DNA of 64,000 nt from positions 1-64,000 of the forward strand of contig NZ_JALBWV010000049.1 of assembly GCF_022678645.1 (NCBI RefSeq), given 5' to 3'. Below the pieces are notes generated by a model. That model saw only the letters and a list, made by a program, of their open reading frames with translations, searched no databases and was not told the origin of the DNA. Made by a program: the position numbers and the translations under genes. Below, piece after piece: positions 50,909 to 60,038 of this stretch (positions are counted from its first letter, which is position 1; each line of letters begins with the position of its first letter). The DNA is from Saccharopolyspora soli. GTDB taxonomy: Bacteria; Actinomycetota; Actinomycetes; Mycobacteriales; Pseudonocardiaceae.

Positions 50909-53602
50909 TCAGTGCGCGGCGGCGTCCCACGACCGACCCACGCCGACGGAAACCTCCAGCGGCACGTCCAGCTGGTACGCCGAACCCATCTGGTCGCGCA
51001 CCAGCTTCTCCACCTCGGCGCGCTCGCCGTCGGCGACCTCGATGATCAGTTCGTCGTGCACCTGCAACAGCATCCGCGACTGCATGTCGTTGTCCCGCAA
51101 CGCACGGTGCACGCCCAGCATCGCGACCTTGATGATGTCCGCGGCGCTGCCCTGGATCGGCGCGTTGAGCGCCATCCGCTCGGCCATCTCCCGCCGCTGG
51201 CGGTTGTCGCTGGTCAGATCCGGCAAGTACCGCCGACGCCCCAGGATCGTCGAGGTGTAGCCGTCCTTGCGCGCCTGGTCGACGACCTCCCGCAGGTAGT
51301 CGCGGACCCGGCCGAACCGCGCGAAGTAGGCGTCCATCTGCGCCTTGGCGTCCTCGGCGGAGATCCGCAGCTGCTGCGCCAGCCCGTAAGCCGACAGGCC
51401 GTAGGCCAACCCGTAGGACATCGCCTTGACCCGGCGTCGCAACTCGTGGTCGACCTCCTGGATCGGCACGCCGAACGCCCGCGAAGCCACGTAGTTGTGC
51501 AGGTCTTCACCGGTGCGGAACGCCTCGATGAGCCCCTCGTCGCCGGAGAGGTGCGCCATGATGCGCATCTCGATCTGGCTGTAGTCGGCGGTCATCAGCT
51601 CCGCGTAGCCGCTGCCGACCACGAAGACCTCCCGGATGCGGCGGCCTTCCTCGGTGCGGATCGGGATGTTCTGCAGGTTCGGCTCGGTCGACGACAGCCG
51701 CCCGGTGGCCGCGATGGTCTGGTTCAGCGTGGTGTGGATCCGCCCGTCGTCCGAAATGGACTTCACCAGACCGTCCACAGTGGTCTTCAACCGGGTGGCG
51801 TCGCGGTGCTCCAGGAGGTGCTGCAGGAACGGGTGCTCGGTCTTCTCGTAAAGCGTCTGCAACGCCTCCGCGTCGGTGGTGTAACCGGTCTTGGTGCGCT
51901 TGGTCTTCGGCATGTTCAGCTCGTCGAAGAGCACCACCTGCAACTGCTTCGGCGAGCCGAGGTTGATCTCCTTGCCGATCACGTCGTAGGCGTCCTGCGC
52001 GGCCTGCTTGACGCGCGCCGCGAAGTGCGCGCCCAGTTCGTCGAGCTGGTCGGCGTCCACCGCGATGCCCGCGCTCTCCAACTCGCTTAGCACCAGCAGC
52101 AACGGCAGCTCCAGATCGGTGAGCAGGCTGCGGCTGTCGATGCGCGCCAACTCCGCATCGAGCGCGTCAGCCAGTTCGGCCACCGCCCGCGCCCGGACCA
52201 GCTCGGCCGCCGCGGCCTTCTCCCTGGACTCCGCCTCGTCTTCCAGCAGTGACAGCTGCCCGTCGTCCTCGCCCTGCTCCGCGCGCAGCTCGCGCTGCAG
52301 GTAGCGGACGACGAGGTCGGGCAGTTCGAAGGACCGCTGCCCCGGCCGCACCAGGTACGCCGCCAGCGCGGTGTCGCTGGTCAGGCCCGCCAGCGTCCAA
52401 CCGCGGTCGCGGATGGCGTGCAGCGCGCCCTTGACGTCGTGCGCCGCCTTGGTGGTCGCCGGATCGGCCAGCCAGGCCGCCAGCGCCTGTTCGTCGTCCG
52501 CGGTCAAGGCCGTGACGTCGATGAACGCACCAGCGCCGTCGGCGGTGGCCAGGGCGATGCCGGCCAGATCACCGCGGCCGCGCGCCCACTGCCCGGTGCA
52601 CGCGAGCCCGACCCGGTTGCCGTTGCGGGCATGCTTGTCCAGCCACCCGGAGAGCTGGCCGGGCTGCACCACGCCACCGGAGATCTCGAAGCCCTCCTCG
52701 ACCTCGGGTTCGGCGCTGGACAGCGTCGCGAACAGCCGGTCGCGCAGCACCCGGAACTCCAGGTCGTCGAACAGCCGGTGCACCGCGTCGCGGTCCCAGG
52801 GGCGCGTCGCCAGCTGTTCGGGCGTGGCCTCCAGCGGGACGTCGCGCACCAGCTCGGTCAGCTGCCGGTTGAGCAGCACCGACGACAGGTTCTCCCGCAG
52901 CGCATCGCCGACCTTGCCCTTGACCTCGTCAACCCGGTCCACCAGCTCGCCGAGCGACCCGAACTGCTGGATCCACTTGGTGACGGTCTTCTCCCCCACG
53001 CCCGGGATCTTCGGCAGGTTGTCCGACGGATCGCCGCGCAGCGCCGCGAAGTCCGGGTACTGCTGCGGCGTCAGGCCGTACTTGTCCTCGACGGCCTGCG
53101 GCGTGAAGCGGGTGAGCTCCGAGACGCCCTTGGTCGGGTACAGCACCGTGACGTCGTCGGTGACCAGCTGCAGCGCATCCCGGTCACCAGTACAGATCGA
53201 GACGTGGAAGCCCTGCCCGGCGGCCTGCGTCGTCAACGTCGCGATGATGTCGTCGGCCTCGTAGTTCTCCTTGCTGAGCACCGGGATGTGCAGCGCCCCG
53301 AGGACGTCCTGGATGAGGCTGACCTGGCCGCGGAACTCGTCCGGGGTGGCGCCGCGGTTGGCCTTGTACTCGGCGTAGGCGTCGCTGCGGAAGGTCTTGC
53401 GGGAGACGTCGAAGGCGACCGCGAGGTGGGTGGGCTGCTCGTCGCGCAGCAGGTTGATCAGCATCGAGGTGAAGCCGTAGACCGCGTTGGTGTGCTGCCC
53501 GGTGCCGGTCTGGAAGTTCTCCTTCGGCAGGGCGTAGAAGGCGCGGTAGGCCATCGAGTGGCCGTCGATGAGCAGCAGGCGTCGGTCCTCGGAATCCGTC
53601 AC
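50909..53602 (-). CDS. polA: DNA polymerase I
   Basis: The 897-residue DNA polymerase I used in repair and Okazaki-fragment processing. Residues about 1-300 are the 5'-3' exonuclease (LLIDGHSMAYRAFYALP, ICTGDRDALQL); the middle lacks the acidic 3'-5' exonuclease residues, as in mycobacteria. The polymerase part has DYSQIEMRIMAHLSGD, the O-helix RRRVKAMSYGLAYGLSAYG and VHDELIIEV. GTG 53602 is the start: TAGACT lies seven bases ahead without a ribosome site, so it is leaderless. The frame upstream overlaps the divergent thioesterase gene. Confidence 0.95.
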   Translation of the reverse strand: MTDSEDRRLLLIDGHSMAYRAFYALPKENFQTGTGQHTNAVYGFTSMLINLLRDEQPTHLAVAFDVSRKTFRSDAYAEYKANRGATPDEFRGQVSLIQDVLGALHIPVLSKENYEADDIIATLTTQAAGQGFHVSICTGDRDALQLVTDDVTVLYPTKGVSELTRFTPQAVEDKYGLTPQQYPDFAALRGDPSDNLPKIPGVGEKTVTKWIQQFGSLGELVDRVDEVKGKVGDALRENLSSVLLNRQLTELVRDVPLEATPEQLATRPWDRDAVHRLFDDLEFRVLRDRLFATLSSAEPEVEEGFEISGGVVQPGQLSGWLDKHARNGNRVGLACTGQWARGRGDLAGIALATADGAGAFIDVTALTADDEQALAAWLADPATTKAAHDVKGALHAIRDRGWTLAGLTSDTALAAYLVRPGQRSFELPDLVVRYLQRELRAEQGEDDGQLSLLEDEAESREKAAAAELVRARAVAELADALDAELARIDSRSLLTDLELPLLLVLSELESAGIAVDADQLDELGAHFAARVKQAAQDAYDVIGKEINLGSPKQLQVVLFDELNMPKTKRTKTGYTTDAEALQTLYEKTEHPFLQHLLEHRDATRLKTTVDGLVKSISDDGRIHTTLNQTIAATGRLSSTEPNLQNIPIRTEEGRRIREVFVVGSGYAELMTADYSQIEMRIMAHLSGDEGLIEAFRTGEDLHNYVASRAFGVPIQEVDHELRRRVKAMSYGLAYGLSAYGLAQQLRISAEDAKAQMDAYFARFGRVRDYLREVVDQARKDGYTSTILGRRRYLPDLTSDNRQRREMAERMALNAPIQGSAADIIKVAMLGVHRALRDNDMQSRMLLQVHDELIIEVADGERAEVEKLVRDQMGSAYQLDVPLEVSVGVGRSWDAAAH

Positions 53603-53663
53603 GGCGGCGAGTCTAGGCTGAAGCTCCGACACCGTGTGACCGGAGGCGGAGGAGGACCCAGGG

Positions 53664-54113
53664 GTGGCTGCGCTCGACAGCGGTGAGGCGACGACCAGCG
53701 AGAACGACCGGTCGGACCCGGTGCTGCGGGCTGCCGACGAGCAGCTCACCGAGCGGATGGGCATCGAGATCGTCGAATGGGGCCCCGATCGAGTGATCGG
53801 CACGATGCCGGTCGCCGGTAACCGCCAGCCGTACGGCCTGCTGCACGGCGGGGCGAACGCGGCGCTGGCCGAGACCGTCGGGTCCATCGCCGCGGCCCTG
53901 CACGCCGGTGCGAACCGGGTCGCGGTGGGCCTGGAGCTGTCCTGCACGCACCACCGCGCGGCCACCGAAGGAGTGGTGACCGGCGTCGCCACGCCCCTGC
54001 ACCAGGGACGCACGACGGCGACCTACGACATCGCGATCACCGACGAGCAGGGTCGGCGAACCTGCTCCGCGCGGCTGACCTGCGCATTGCGCGACCAGCC
54101 GCCCGGCCAGTGA
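53664..54113 (+). CDS. PaaI-family hot-dog thioesterase
   Basis: A 149-residue hot-dog-fold acyl-CoA thioesterase. The family loop QPYGLLHGGANAALAETVGS (about residues 53-72) carries the catalytic Asn/Gly and Glu, and GLELSCTHHRAA makes the CoA-side strand. Hydrolyses CoA esters, perhaps aryl-CoA or menaquinone precursor; substrate unknown. It is divergent from polA, as its orthologue Rv1627c/1628c region is near polA in mycobacteria. GTG 53664 lies close behind GGAGGAGG. Confidence 0.82.
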   Translation: MAALDSGEATTSENDRSDPVLRAADEQLTERMGIEIVEWGPDRVIGTMPVAGNRQPYGLLHGGANAALAETVGSIAAALHAGANRVAVGLELSCTHHRAATEGVVTGVATPLHQGRTTATYDIAITDEQGRRTCSARLTCALRDQPPGQ

Positions 54114-54120
54114 GCAGTGT

Positions 54121-54732
54121 TCAGGAGAGGTTCTCCAGCACCGCTTGGGCCACCGCCTTCATGGTGGTCCGGCGGTCCATGGCGGTGCGCTGCAACCAGC
54201 GGAACGACTCCGGCTCGGAGAGGTTGTGCTGGCTCATCAGCAGGCCCTTGGCCCGCTCGATGGTCTTGCGCGCTTCCAGCCGCTCGGTCAGGTCGGCGAC
54301 CTCGGCCTCCAGCGCCTGCACCTCGGTGAACCTGGACACCGCCAGTTCGATGGCAGGCACCAGGTCGCGCTTGGCGAACGGCTTGACCAGGTAGGCCATC
54401 GCCCCCGCGTCGCGCGCCCGCTCGACCAGGTCGCGCTGGCTGAACGCGGTCAGGATCACCACCGGCGCGATGCGCTCACCGGCGATGTTGGAGGCGGCCT
54501 CGATGCCGTCCATCTTCGGCATCTTGATGTCCAGGATGACCAGATCCGGGCGCAACTCCTCGGCGAGCCGAACGGCTTCCTGCCCGTCCCCGGCCTCACC
54601 GACGACCTGATAGCCCTCCTCGCGGAGCATTTCCACCAGGTCGAGCCTGATCAACGCCTCGTCCTCGGCCACGAGTACGCGACGTTCGACGGGCCTGGCC
54701 TCGCGTGTGTCCTCGGCAGCCGGCGTCGTCAC
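54121..54732 (-). CDS. pdtaR: ANTAR-domain response regulator (PdtaR-like)
   Basis: A 203-residue response regulator. The receiver domain (about 16-130) has the acidic pair in VAEDEALIR, the phosphorylated Asp in LVILDIKMPK and the Lys in YLVKPF. The C-terminal ANTAR domain (about 140-195, ERLEARKTIERAKGLLM...SFRWLQRTAMDRR) binds two-loop hairpins in mRNA and prevents termination. It matches PdtaR (Rv1626), also found near polA in mycobacteria, whose kinase PdtaS is encoded elsewhere. GTG 54732 has GGAGG. Its 3' end faces the thioesterase, eight bases away. Confidence 0.9.
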   Translation of the reverse strand: MTTPAAEDTREARPVERRVLVAEDEALIRLDLVEMLREEGYQVVGEAGDGQEAVRLAEELRPDLVILDIKMPKMDGIEAASNIAGERIAPVVILTAFSQRDLVERARDAGAMAYLVKPFAKRDLVPAIELAVSRFTEVQALEAEVADLTERLEARKTIERAKGLLMSQHNLSEPESFRWLQRTAMDRRTTMKAVAQAVLENLS

Positions 54733-54851
54733 CGGGGTCCTCCAGTAGAACTCGGGTCCGCCGATGCGGTTTGCATCGGAAACCGCAGCTTACCGGGTAC
54801 AACTTCACGCCGAGGTAAACACGCGACGTGACCATTGCGACATCGGGCCGA

Positions 54852-56246
54852 TCAAGGACGAGCCGCCCGCCGCCGCACGAACAGCAGGTAGATCAGCACG
54901 ATGGCGGCAAGGCTGATCAGGCTGAGGGTGAGCTGCGAACGGATCTCCGCGATGGCGCCCATCGTGACGATCACCGCGGCGATCACGATCAAGGTGGCCC
55001 AGGTCAAGTAGGGGAAGAACCACATCCGCAACTTCAGCCGTTCCGGCGCCTCCCGTTCCAGCCGCCGCCGCATTCGCAGCTGGGAGAGCGCGATGATCGC
55101 GTAGATGAACAACGCGACGGCCCCGGCGGAGTTGATGATGAAGTAGAAGATCGTGTCCGGTGAGACGTAACTGGCCGCGACGGCGACGTATCCGATCAAA
55201 GTGGACAGCAGGATCGCCTTCCACGGCACCCCACGACCGTTGACATCGCGAACCCAGCTCGGCGCGAACCCGCGCCGCTGCAAGGCGAAGAGCATCCGCG
55301 AGGCGGTGTAGAGCCCGGAGTTGAGCACCGAGATCACGGCGGTGAACACCACCACGTTCACCACGACCTCGGCGGCGGGCAACCCGAACCGGGCGAAAGC
55401 AGCGGCGTACGGGCTGTCGCCGTCGGCGGGAATGTCCTGCCAGGGCGTGATCATCACCAGCAACGTCACCGAACCCACGTAGAACAGCAGCACCCGCCAC
55501 ACCACGGCCCTGGTCGCCTTGGCGACCGACTTCTCCGGCTCGTTGGACTCGGACGACACGATGGTGACGATCTCGGTGCCGAAGTAGGAGAAGATCACGA
55601 TGACCACGCCGTGCAACACGGCGAAGCCGCCCTTGGCGACGAACCCGTCGAGCGCGATGTTGCCGACCGAGAACTCCGCCCCCGGCCAAATCCCGAGCAC
55701 GAAAATGGTCCCGCACACCAAGAAGATCACGATCGTGATGACCTTGATGGACGCCAACCAGAACTCGGTCTCCCCGAAAGACCGGACCGAAACCAGGTTC
55801 GTCGCGGTGAGCAGGAACATCAGCACCAGCGAGATCACCCACTGAGGCACCGCGGGAACCAGCGGGTTCACCAACTCGGCGCCGACCACGGCCTCGAAGG
55901 CGACGACGCCGACCCAGTAGTACCAGTACAGCCAACCGATGGTGAACCCCGCACCGTTGCCCAACGAAGCCCGCGCGTACTCCATGAACGACCCGAGCGC
56001 GGGAGCGGCGGTGGCCATTTCGCCGAGCATCCGCATCACCAGTACGACGATCAGCCCGCCCAACGCGTAGGACAGCACGGCTGCGGGCCCGACGGTGGAG
56101 ATCACGGCGCCGCTACCGATGAACAGACTGGCGCCGATGATGCCGCCGAGCGCGATCATCTGCAGGTGCCGGTTCTTCAGACTCCGCCGAAGCCCAACAT
56201 CATCGGAATCGTCGGCGACGGCCCCAACCCTGGCTTCATCAACCAC
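54852..56246 (-). CDS. Amino-acid permease (APC superfamily, AAT type)
   Basis: A 464-residue permease with twelve hydrophobic segments. RSLKNRHLQMIALGGIIGAS (residues 20-39) and SGAVISTVGPAAVLSYALGG are hallmarks of the GabP/AnsP/CycA group; the FSYFGTEIVTIVSSESNEPE loop is also conserved. It imports an amino acid or gamma-aminobutyrate by proton symport; which one is not clear. The GTG at 56246 has only a weak ribosome site. It stands alone, 157 bases from the tRNA-Leu gene. Confidence 0.85.
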   Translation of the reverse strand: MVDEARVGAVADDSDDVGLRRSLKNRHLQMIALGGIIGASLFIGSGAVISTVGPAAVLSYALGGLIVVLVMRMLGEMATAAPALGSFMEYARASLGNGAGFTIGWLYWYYWVGVVAFEAVVGAELVNPLVPAVPQWVISLVLMFLLTATNLVSVRSFGETEFWLASIKVITIVIFLVCGTIFVLGIWPGAEFSVGNIALDGFVAKGGFAVLHGVVIVIFSYFGTEIVTIVSSESNEPEKSVAKATRAVVWRVLLFYVGSVTLLVMITPWQDIPADGDSPYAAAFARFGLPAAEVVVNVVVFTAVISVLNSGLYTASRMLFALQRRGFAPSWVRDVNGRGVPWKAILLSTLIGYVAVAASYVSPDTIFYFIINSAGAVALFIYAIIALSQLRMRRRLEREAPERLKLRMWFFPYLTWATLIVIAAVIVTMGAIAEIRSQLTLSLISLAAIVLIYLLFVRRRAARP

Positions 56247-56403
56247 AACAGCCCCCGGCGTAAATTCGGCGTAGAAGCTGCGAACCTAACCCGCAATGAT
56301 CGAAAACCACCAGGGTCCCGAACCAGGACAAACAAGACAAGAAAGCCCCGGCACCCTCCCAAAGAGGGTTGATCAAGGATCGAGTATGCTGACGACCGAA
56401 CCA

Positions 56404-56477
56404 GCCCCCGTAGCCCAATCGGCAGAGGCAGCGGACTCAAAATCCGTCCAGTGTGCGTTCGAGTCGCACCGGGGGCA
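56404..56477 (+). tRNA. tRNA-Leu (anticodon CAA), integration site
   Basis: A full cloverleaf can be drawn. Acceptor GCCCCCG (56404-56410) pairs with CGGGGGC (56470-56476); there is a 3-base-pair D-stem GCC/GGC; anticodon arm GCGGA-CTCAAAA-TCCGT with anticodon CAA; a 5-base variable loop; T-arm GTGCG-TTCGAGT-CGCAC; discriminator A73. CCA is not encoded. The short variable loop is unusual for tRNA-Leu. An integrase gene begins 88 bases downstream, so the 3' end is probably the att site. Confidence 0.9.
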
Positions 56478-56564
56478 CAGCGCCTGACCTGGCGTTACAA
56501 GTGAAGGTGTGGATCATGATCTGGTCCAGTGGGTGCGGCCTTGGGTGCGAGTATGCTCAAGGCC

Positions 56565-57821
56565 ATGAGTCGTGCTCGGGCTGAGGGCCGTCAACGCGGC
56601 CGAATCGAAGAACGCGGGAAGACCCTCCGCGTCATCGTCTACGCAGGTACGGACCCCGTAACCGGCAAGCGGGCCTACCTCCGCGAGACCATCAACGGCA
56701 CAGACAAGGCGGCACAGAAGCTCGCGGAGAAGGCGCTGAACAAGCTGCTGGCCCAGGTCGACGGCCAGCGCTCCGCCCCGTCATCGGTGAGCCTGTCGTA
56801 CGCGCTCGCCGAGTGGATGCGCACGAGCGAGATCGAAGACAGCACCCGGCACACCTACGAGGGCTACATCAACCGCTCCATCGTGCCCGCACTCGGCGAC
56901 ACTGCCGTAAACAAGATCTCGGCTCGCATGCTGGAGAGCTTCTACACGGAGCTTCGACGCTGCCGTCGCCGCTGCGACGGCAAGCCGTATGTCGAGCGCC
57001 ACAAGAAGAGCGGCGAACACGACTGCGCGACCGAGCAATTCCGAGCGCACGAGTGCAAGCCAATGGCCGCTTCGACGGTCCGACAGATTCACGCGATCAT
57101 CAGCGGCACCCTCGACGCCGCCGAGCGCTGGGACTGGATCAGCTCGAATCCTGCCCGCGTGGCCCGCAAGCCGAGGCAGAAGCGCCCGGAACCAGACCCG
57201 CCGACCCTGGCCGAGGCCGCCCGGCTTTCCGAAGAGGCGTTCCGCATGGACGACGACTGGGGAACGCTCGTCTGGCTCGCGATGACCACAGGCATGCGCC
57301 GAGGGGAACTCGTTGGCCTCCGCTTCTCTCGCATCGATCTCGACGAAGAAGTGATCGACCTGCGCCGAAACTGGGTACGCGGCAAGGAAAAGGACACCAA
57401 GACCCACCAGAACCGTCGCATCGCGCTCGACTCCGAAACCGTCGTCTTGCTGCGGGAACACAAGGCACGCGTCTGCGACCGCGTGAAGGCGTTGGGTCTG
57501 CCGTTCACCGATGACGTGTTCGTCTTCAGCGGCACCAAGACCCCGGACCACTCCGAGCCCTACTCGCCGAACGCCGTCACCCAGCGATACAAGGACATGG
57601 CCGACCGGCTGGGTATCGACACCCACCTACACGCGCTGCGCCACTACTCAGCGACCGAGCTCCTAACGGCAGGCGTCGACCTTCCTACCGTCTCCGGCCG
57701 CCTCGGCCACGGCGGAGGAGGAGCAACAACCCTCCGCGTCTACGCAGCCTGGGTAGCAGCCTCCGACCGCAAAGCCGCCGAAATCCTCGGCTCTCGCATG
57801 CCAAAGCGGACCAGAAGTTAG
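56565..57821 (+). CDS. int: Tyrosine-recombinase integrase of the integrative element
   Basis: A 418-residue phage/AICE-type integrase that recombines the element into the 3' end of the tRNA-Leu gene. An N-terminal arm-binding region (about 1-60) and SAM-like core-binding domain (about 65-195, with an inserted Cys/His-rich RRCRRRCDG...HDCATEQF stretch) lead to the catalytic domain. The catalytic residues are Arg245 in GMRRGE, His356 and Arg359 in HALRH, LGHGG, and the nucleophile Tyr393. ATG 56565 is favoured: TATGCT (56552-56557) lies seven bases before it, a leaderless pattern; ATG 56553 and GTG 56529 are in frame. Confidence 0.92.
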   Translation: MSRARAEGRQRGRIEERGKTLRVIVYAGTDPVTGKRAYLRETINGTDKAAQKLAEKALNKLLAQVDGQRSAPSSVSLSYALAEWMRTSEIEDSTRHTYEGYINRSIVPALGDTAVNKISARMLESFYTELRRCRRRCDGKPYVERHKKSGEHDCATEQFRAHECKPMAASTVRQIHAIISGTLDAAERWDWISSNPARVARKPRQKRPEPDPPTLAEAARLSEEAFRMDDDWGTLVWLAMTTGMRRGELVGLRFSRIDLDEEVIDLRRNWVRGKEKDTKTHQNRRIALDSETVVLLREHKARVCDRVKALGLPFTDDVFVFSGTKTPDHSEPYSPNAVTQRYKDMADRLGIDTHLHALRHYSATELLTAGVDLPTVSGRLGHGGGGATTLRVYAAWVAASDRKAAEILGSRMPKRTRS

Positions 57822-58202
57822 AGTGAGCTTGGCCGCCGTGTTGCGGTTCTCGGATTGTCGGCACACCCATAATCTGACGGGTGATGAATTCGCTTGCCCC
57901 AAGGTTTGCCGAAGCCGTGCGTCTTCGTTAGGCATCCGCACCCTGCGTTAACGCACTGCGTCGCCTCATTTGTCGTTGTTACGCCAGCTATGGCCGGTGG
58001 GCGCGCCTGGATGTACCTCCGCGGCGACGCTGTCAGATGTCGCTGCCTTCCAGCCCAGGGGGCTCAGCCGGTCCCGACGCCGGTTGAGGTTGGCACCCCG
58101 GCCGTGCACAGTCTCTCCGCGAGAGGATCATACATCCGGAAGGCAGTAGGTACTGCTTAGAGATCCGGTAAGCTTACAATCCCCCGCAGAAAAGGATGCT
58201 AC
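57822..58202. other. Intergenic space in the element with operator-like sites
   Basis: No believable gene. It holds TGCGTTAACGCA (57944-57955), a perfect palindrome shared in core with sites at 62762 and 63296; GCAGTAGGTACTGC (58143-58156), another perfect inverted repeat; and a -10-like TACAAT (58175-58180) with an AAAGGA ribosome site leading into the DUF262 gene. The open frame 57894-58160 has no ribosome site and poor codon bias. Confidence 0.6.
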
Positions 58203-59342
58203 ATGCAAAGCTTGCAGGAAGAAATCGACGAGCGCGCACAGGAGATTCACACAGATCGATACAGCATGTCGATCAGTGAAGCCGTAGCAATGTATAGCGA
58301 AGGCGATCTCGAGATTCACCCGGAATTTCAGCGAATTTTTCGATGGACGATTGAACAGCAATCGCGACTAATCGAAAGCATATTTCTTGGAGTCCCGATT
58401 CCGCCGATCTTTGTTGCTCAGAGGCAAGACGGCGTCTGGGATGTCGTCGATGGCGTTCAAAGACTTTCGAGCATCCTTCGCTTTATGGGTGTTCTTAGGG
58501 ACGAGGACAAGAAGAAGGTCGGTGCCATACCGTTGGTCGCGTCCGACTATTTGAAGCACCTAAAAGGGATCGTCTGGGACTCCGAAGTGGAGATAGCGAA
58601 CGGGTTTAAATCTAACAACACGCAGTCCTTGACCGACGCACAACGTCGGGTTTTCAAGCGCGCTAGAATTGATTTCAACATTGTCCAGAAAGAAAGCGAC
58701 GAAAGGGCAAAGTTTGATCTATTTCAACGGTTGAACAGCGGGACTCGCCTTTCCGAACAAGAGGCTCGAAACTGTCTCGCAGTAATGCTCGATCCCAAGT
58801 TCGCGAGATGGTTGAATGAGCTGTCCAAACTGCCCGAGTACGACGCCGTAATGGACATTTCGGAGACCAAAGAGCAGGAATCTTATGGAGTGGAATCAAT
58901 CCTTCGTTATCTAGCATTCGCGAACGCGCCCCATTCCGAGCTCAAGAAGATGGGCGACGTCGGCGAGTACCTAACCCGCAAGATGCGAGCGTTTGTTGAA
59001 GATCCACACTTTAACCGAGATGAGGAGGAAGAGCGATTCAAGTTCGTCTTCACTACCCTATTTTCCTTGCTAGGAAAGAACGCATTTAAGCGTCCTACTA
59101 ACAGCGGAAATACCTCAGGACGTTTCAGTATATCCGCATTCGAAGCCATATCGAGCGGTCTGGCACGAAACTACACTCGCTGGCGAGAAATGACGATCGA
59201 AGAACGTTCGGAAACGCTACCACAGGCTATCGATCGCCTTTGGAATGACGATTCTTTCAATGAGCGCGCAGGAGGAGGAAAACGAGCCAACCAGCGCATT
59301 CCGTATATGGTAGAGGCCGGAGAGCGAGCTTTTGGAAGCTAG
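58203..59342 (+). CDS. DUF262 (GmrS-like) domain protein, putative defence component
   Basis: A 379-residue protein with an N-terminal DUF262 domain (ParB/GmrS-like NTPase-nuclease fold). HPEFQRIFRW (39-48) is followed by LIESIFLGVPIPPIF (56-70) and the DGVQRLSS motif (83-90, usually DGQQR) that binds nucleotide in type IV restriction enzymes. The rest is helical; there is no C-terminal HNH/DUF1524 nuclease as in GmrSD. The gene is much richer in A+T than the chromosome. It lies eight bases before the HEPN nuclease gene, so both form one operon, probably a phage-defence pair. ATG 58203 has AAAGGA. Confidence 0.82.
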   Translation: MQSLQEEIDERAQEIHTDRYSMSISEAVAMYSEGDLEIHPEFQRIFRWTIEQQSRLIESIFLGVPIPPIFVAQRQDGVWDVVDGVQRLSSILRFMGVLRDEDKKKVGAIPLVASDYLKHLKGIVWDSEVEIANGFKSNNTQSLTDAQRRVFKRARIDFNIVQKESDERAKFDLFQRLNSGTRLSEQEARNCLAVMLDPKFARWLNELSKLPEYDAVMDISETKEQESYGVESILRYLAFANAPHSELKKMGDVGEYLTRKMRAFVEDPHFNRDEEEERFKFVFTTLFSLLGKNAFKRPTNSGNTSGRFSISAFEAISSGLARNYTRWREMTIEERSETLPQAIDRLWNDDSFNERAGGGKRANQRIPYMVEAGERAFGS

Positions 59343-59350
59343 GGGAACCC

Positions 59351-59986
59351 TTGTCTACAGTGGAAGATCTAGAGGATCAGCTTGACGAGGATTTCGCTTG
59401 GCGAAGGGCTGAAATGCACAGCCTGCTATCCCAAGTGCGAGCTTCTACTCCTGGCCCTGCGCAACGATGCTTATGTCGTGCTGGAGTCGCTCTGCTATAC
59501 GCTCACTGGGAAGGCTATACCAAGCTTGCGCTCGCGAGATACCTAAAGTTTGTTTCGCGCAGAAAACTGCAAGCCAGCGAGCTAAGTCCGAACTTTCTTG
59601 CGCGCGCGGTCGAACACTCAATGCGACGGGGGACAGGCAAGACAGAAACCGAGGTGGCAATAGAACGAATAAAATGGATAATCGAAAATGAAAAATGTCG
59701 TCCCCATATACCAAACAACGAAGAGATTGACACGAAGAGCAACCTCAACAGCGAGGTATGCAAAGACTTATTTATCTCACTTGGACTTGATTTCTCTCCA
59801 CTTGCCACCAAAGTCAACCTTATTGACTATGAGTTGCTGCGCTCTCGAAACAAGATAGCACACGGCGAATACGTTGCGATAGACAACAAGGATTACATTG
59901 CCCTTCACGACGACGTTCTTGAGATTATGGATACGGTTCGTCGATTAGTCTCCACGGCTGCAAGCCAGAAGCTATACCGTCGTTAA
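59351..59986 (+). CDS. MAE_28990/MAE_18760-type HEPN nuclease, putative defence effector
   Basis: A 211-residue helical protein of the MAE_28990/MAE_18760 HEPN group. Family stretches are ALLYAHWEGYTKLA (47-60), DTKSNLNSEV (127-136) and the catalytic RNKIAHGEY, giving the RX4H ribonuclease motif Arg166-His171. HEPN proteins of this kind usually cut RNA in toxin or abortive-infection systems, here probably controlled by the DUF262 partner. The start is TTG 59351 just after AGGGGAA. Leucines 41, 140 and 199 use TTA, the rare codon read by the bldA tRNA in actinomycetes. Base composition is foreign-looking. Confidence 0.85.
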   Translation: MSTVEDLEDQLDEDFAWRRAEMHSLLSQVRASTPGPAQRCLCRAGVALLYAHWEGYTKLALARYLKFVSRRKLQASELSPNFLARAVEHSMRRGTGKTETEVAIERIKWIIENEKCRPHIPNNEEIDTKSNLNSEVCKDLFISLGLDFSPLATKVNLIDYELLRSRNKIAHGEYVAIDNKDYIALHDDVLEIMDTVRRLVSTAASQKLYRR

Positions 59987-60038
59987 GGCGGCGCGGGCTA
60001 AATTGACGGCCACACCGCCCCCACCTACGAGAGAGCGC

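Noticed and set aside
57894..58160. 88-codon frame after the integrase
   Set aside because: No ribosome site, composition unlike coding DNA, and it spans the operator-like palindromes.
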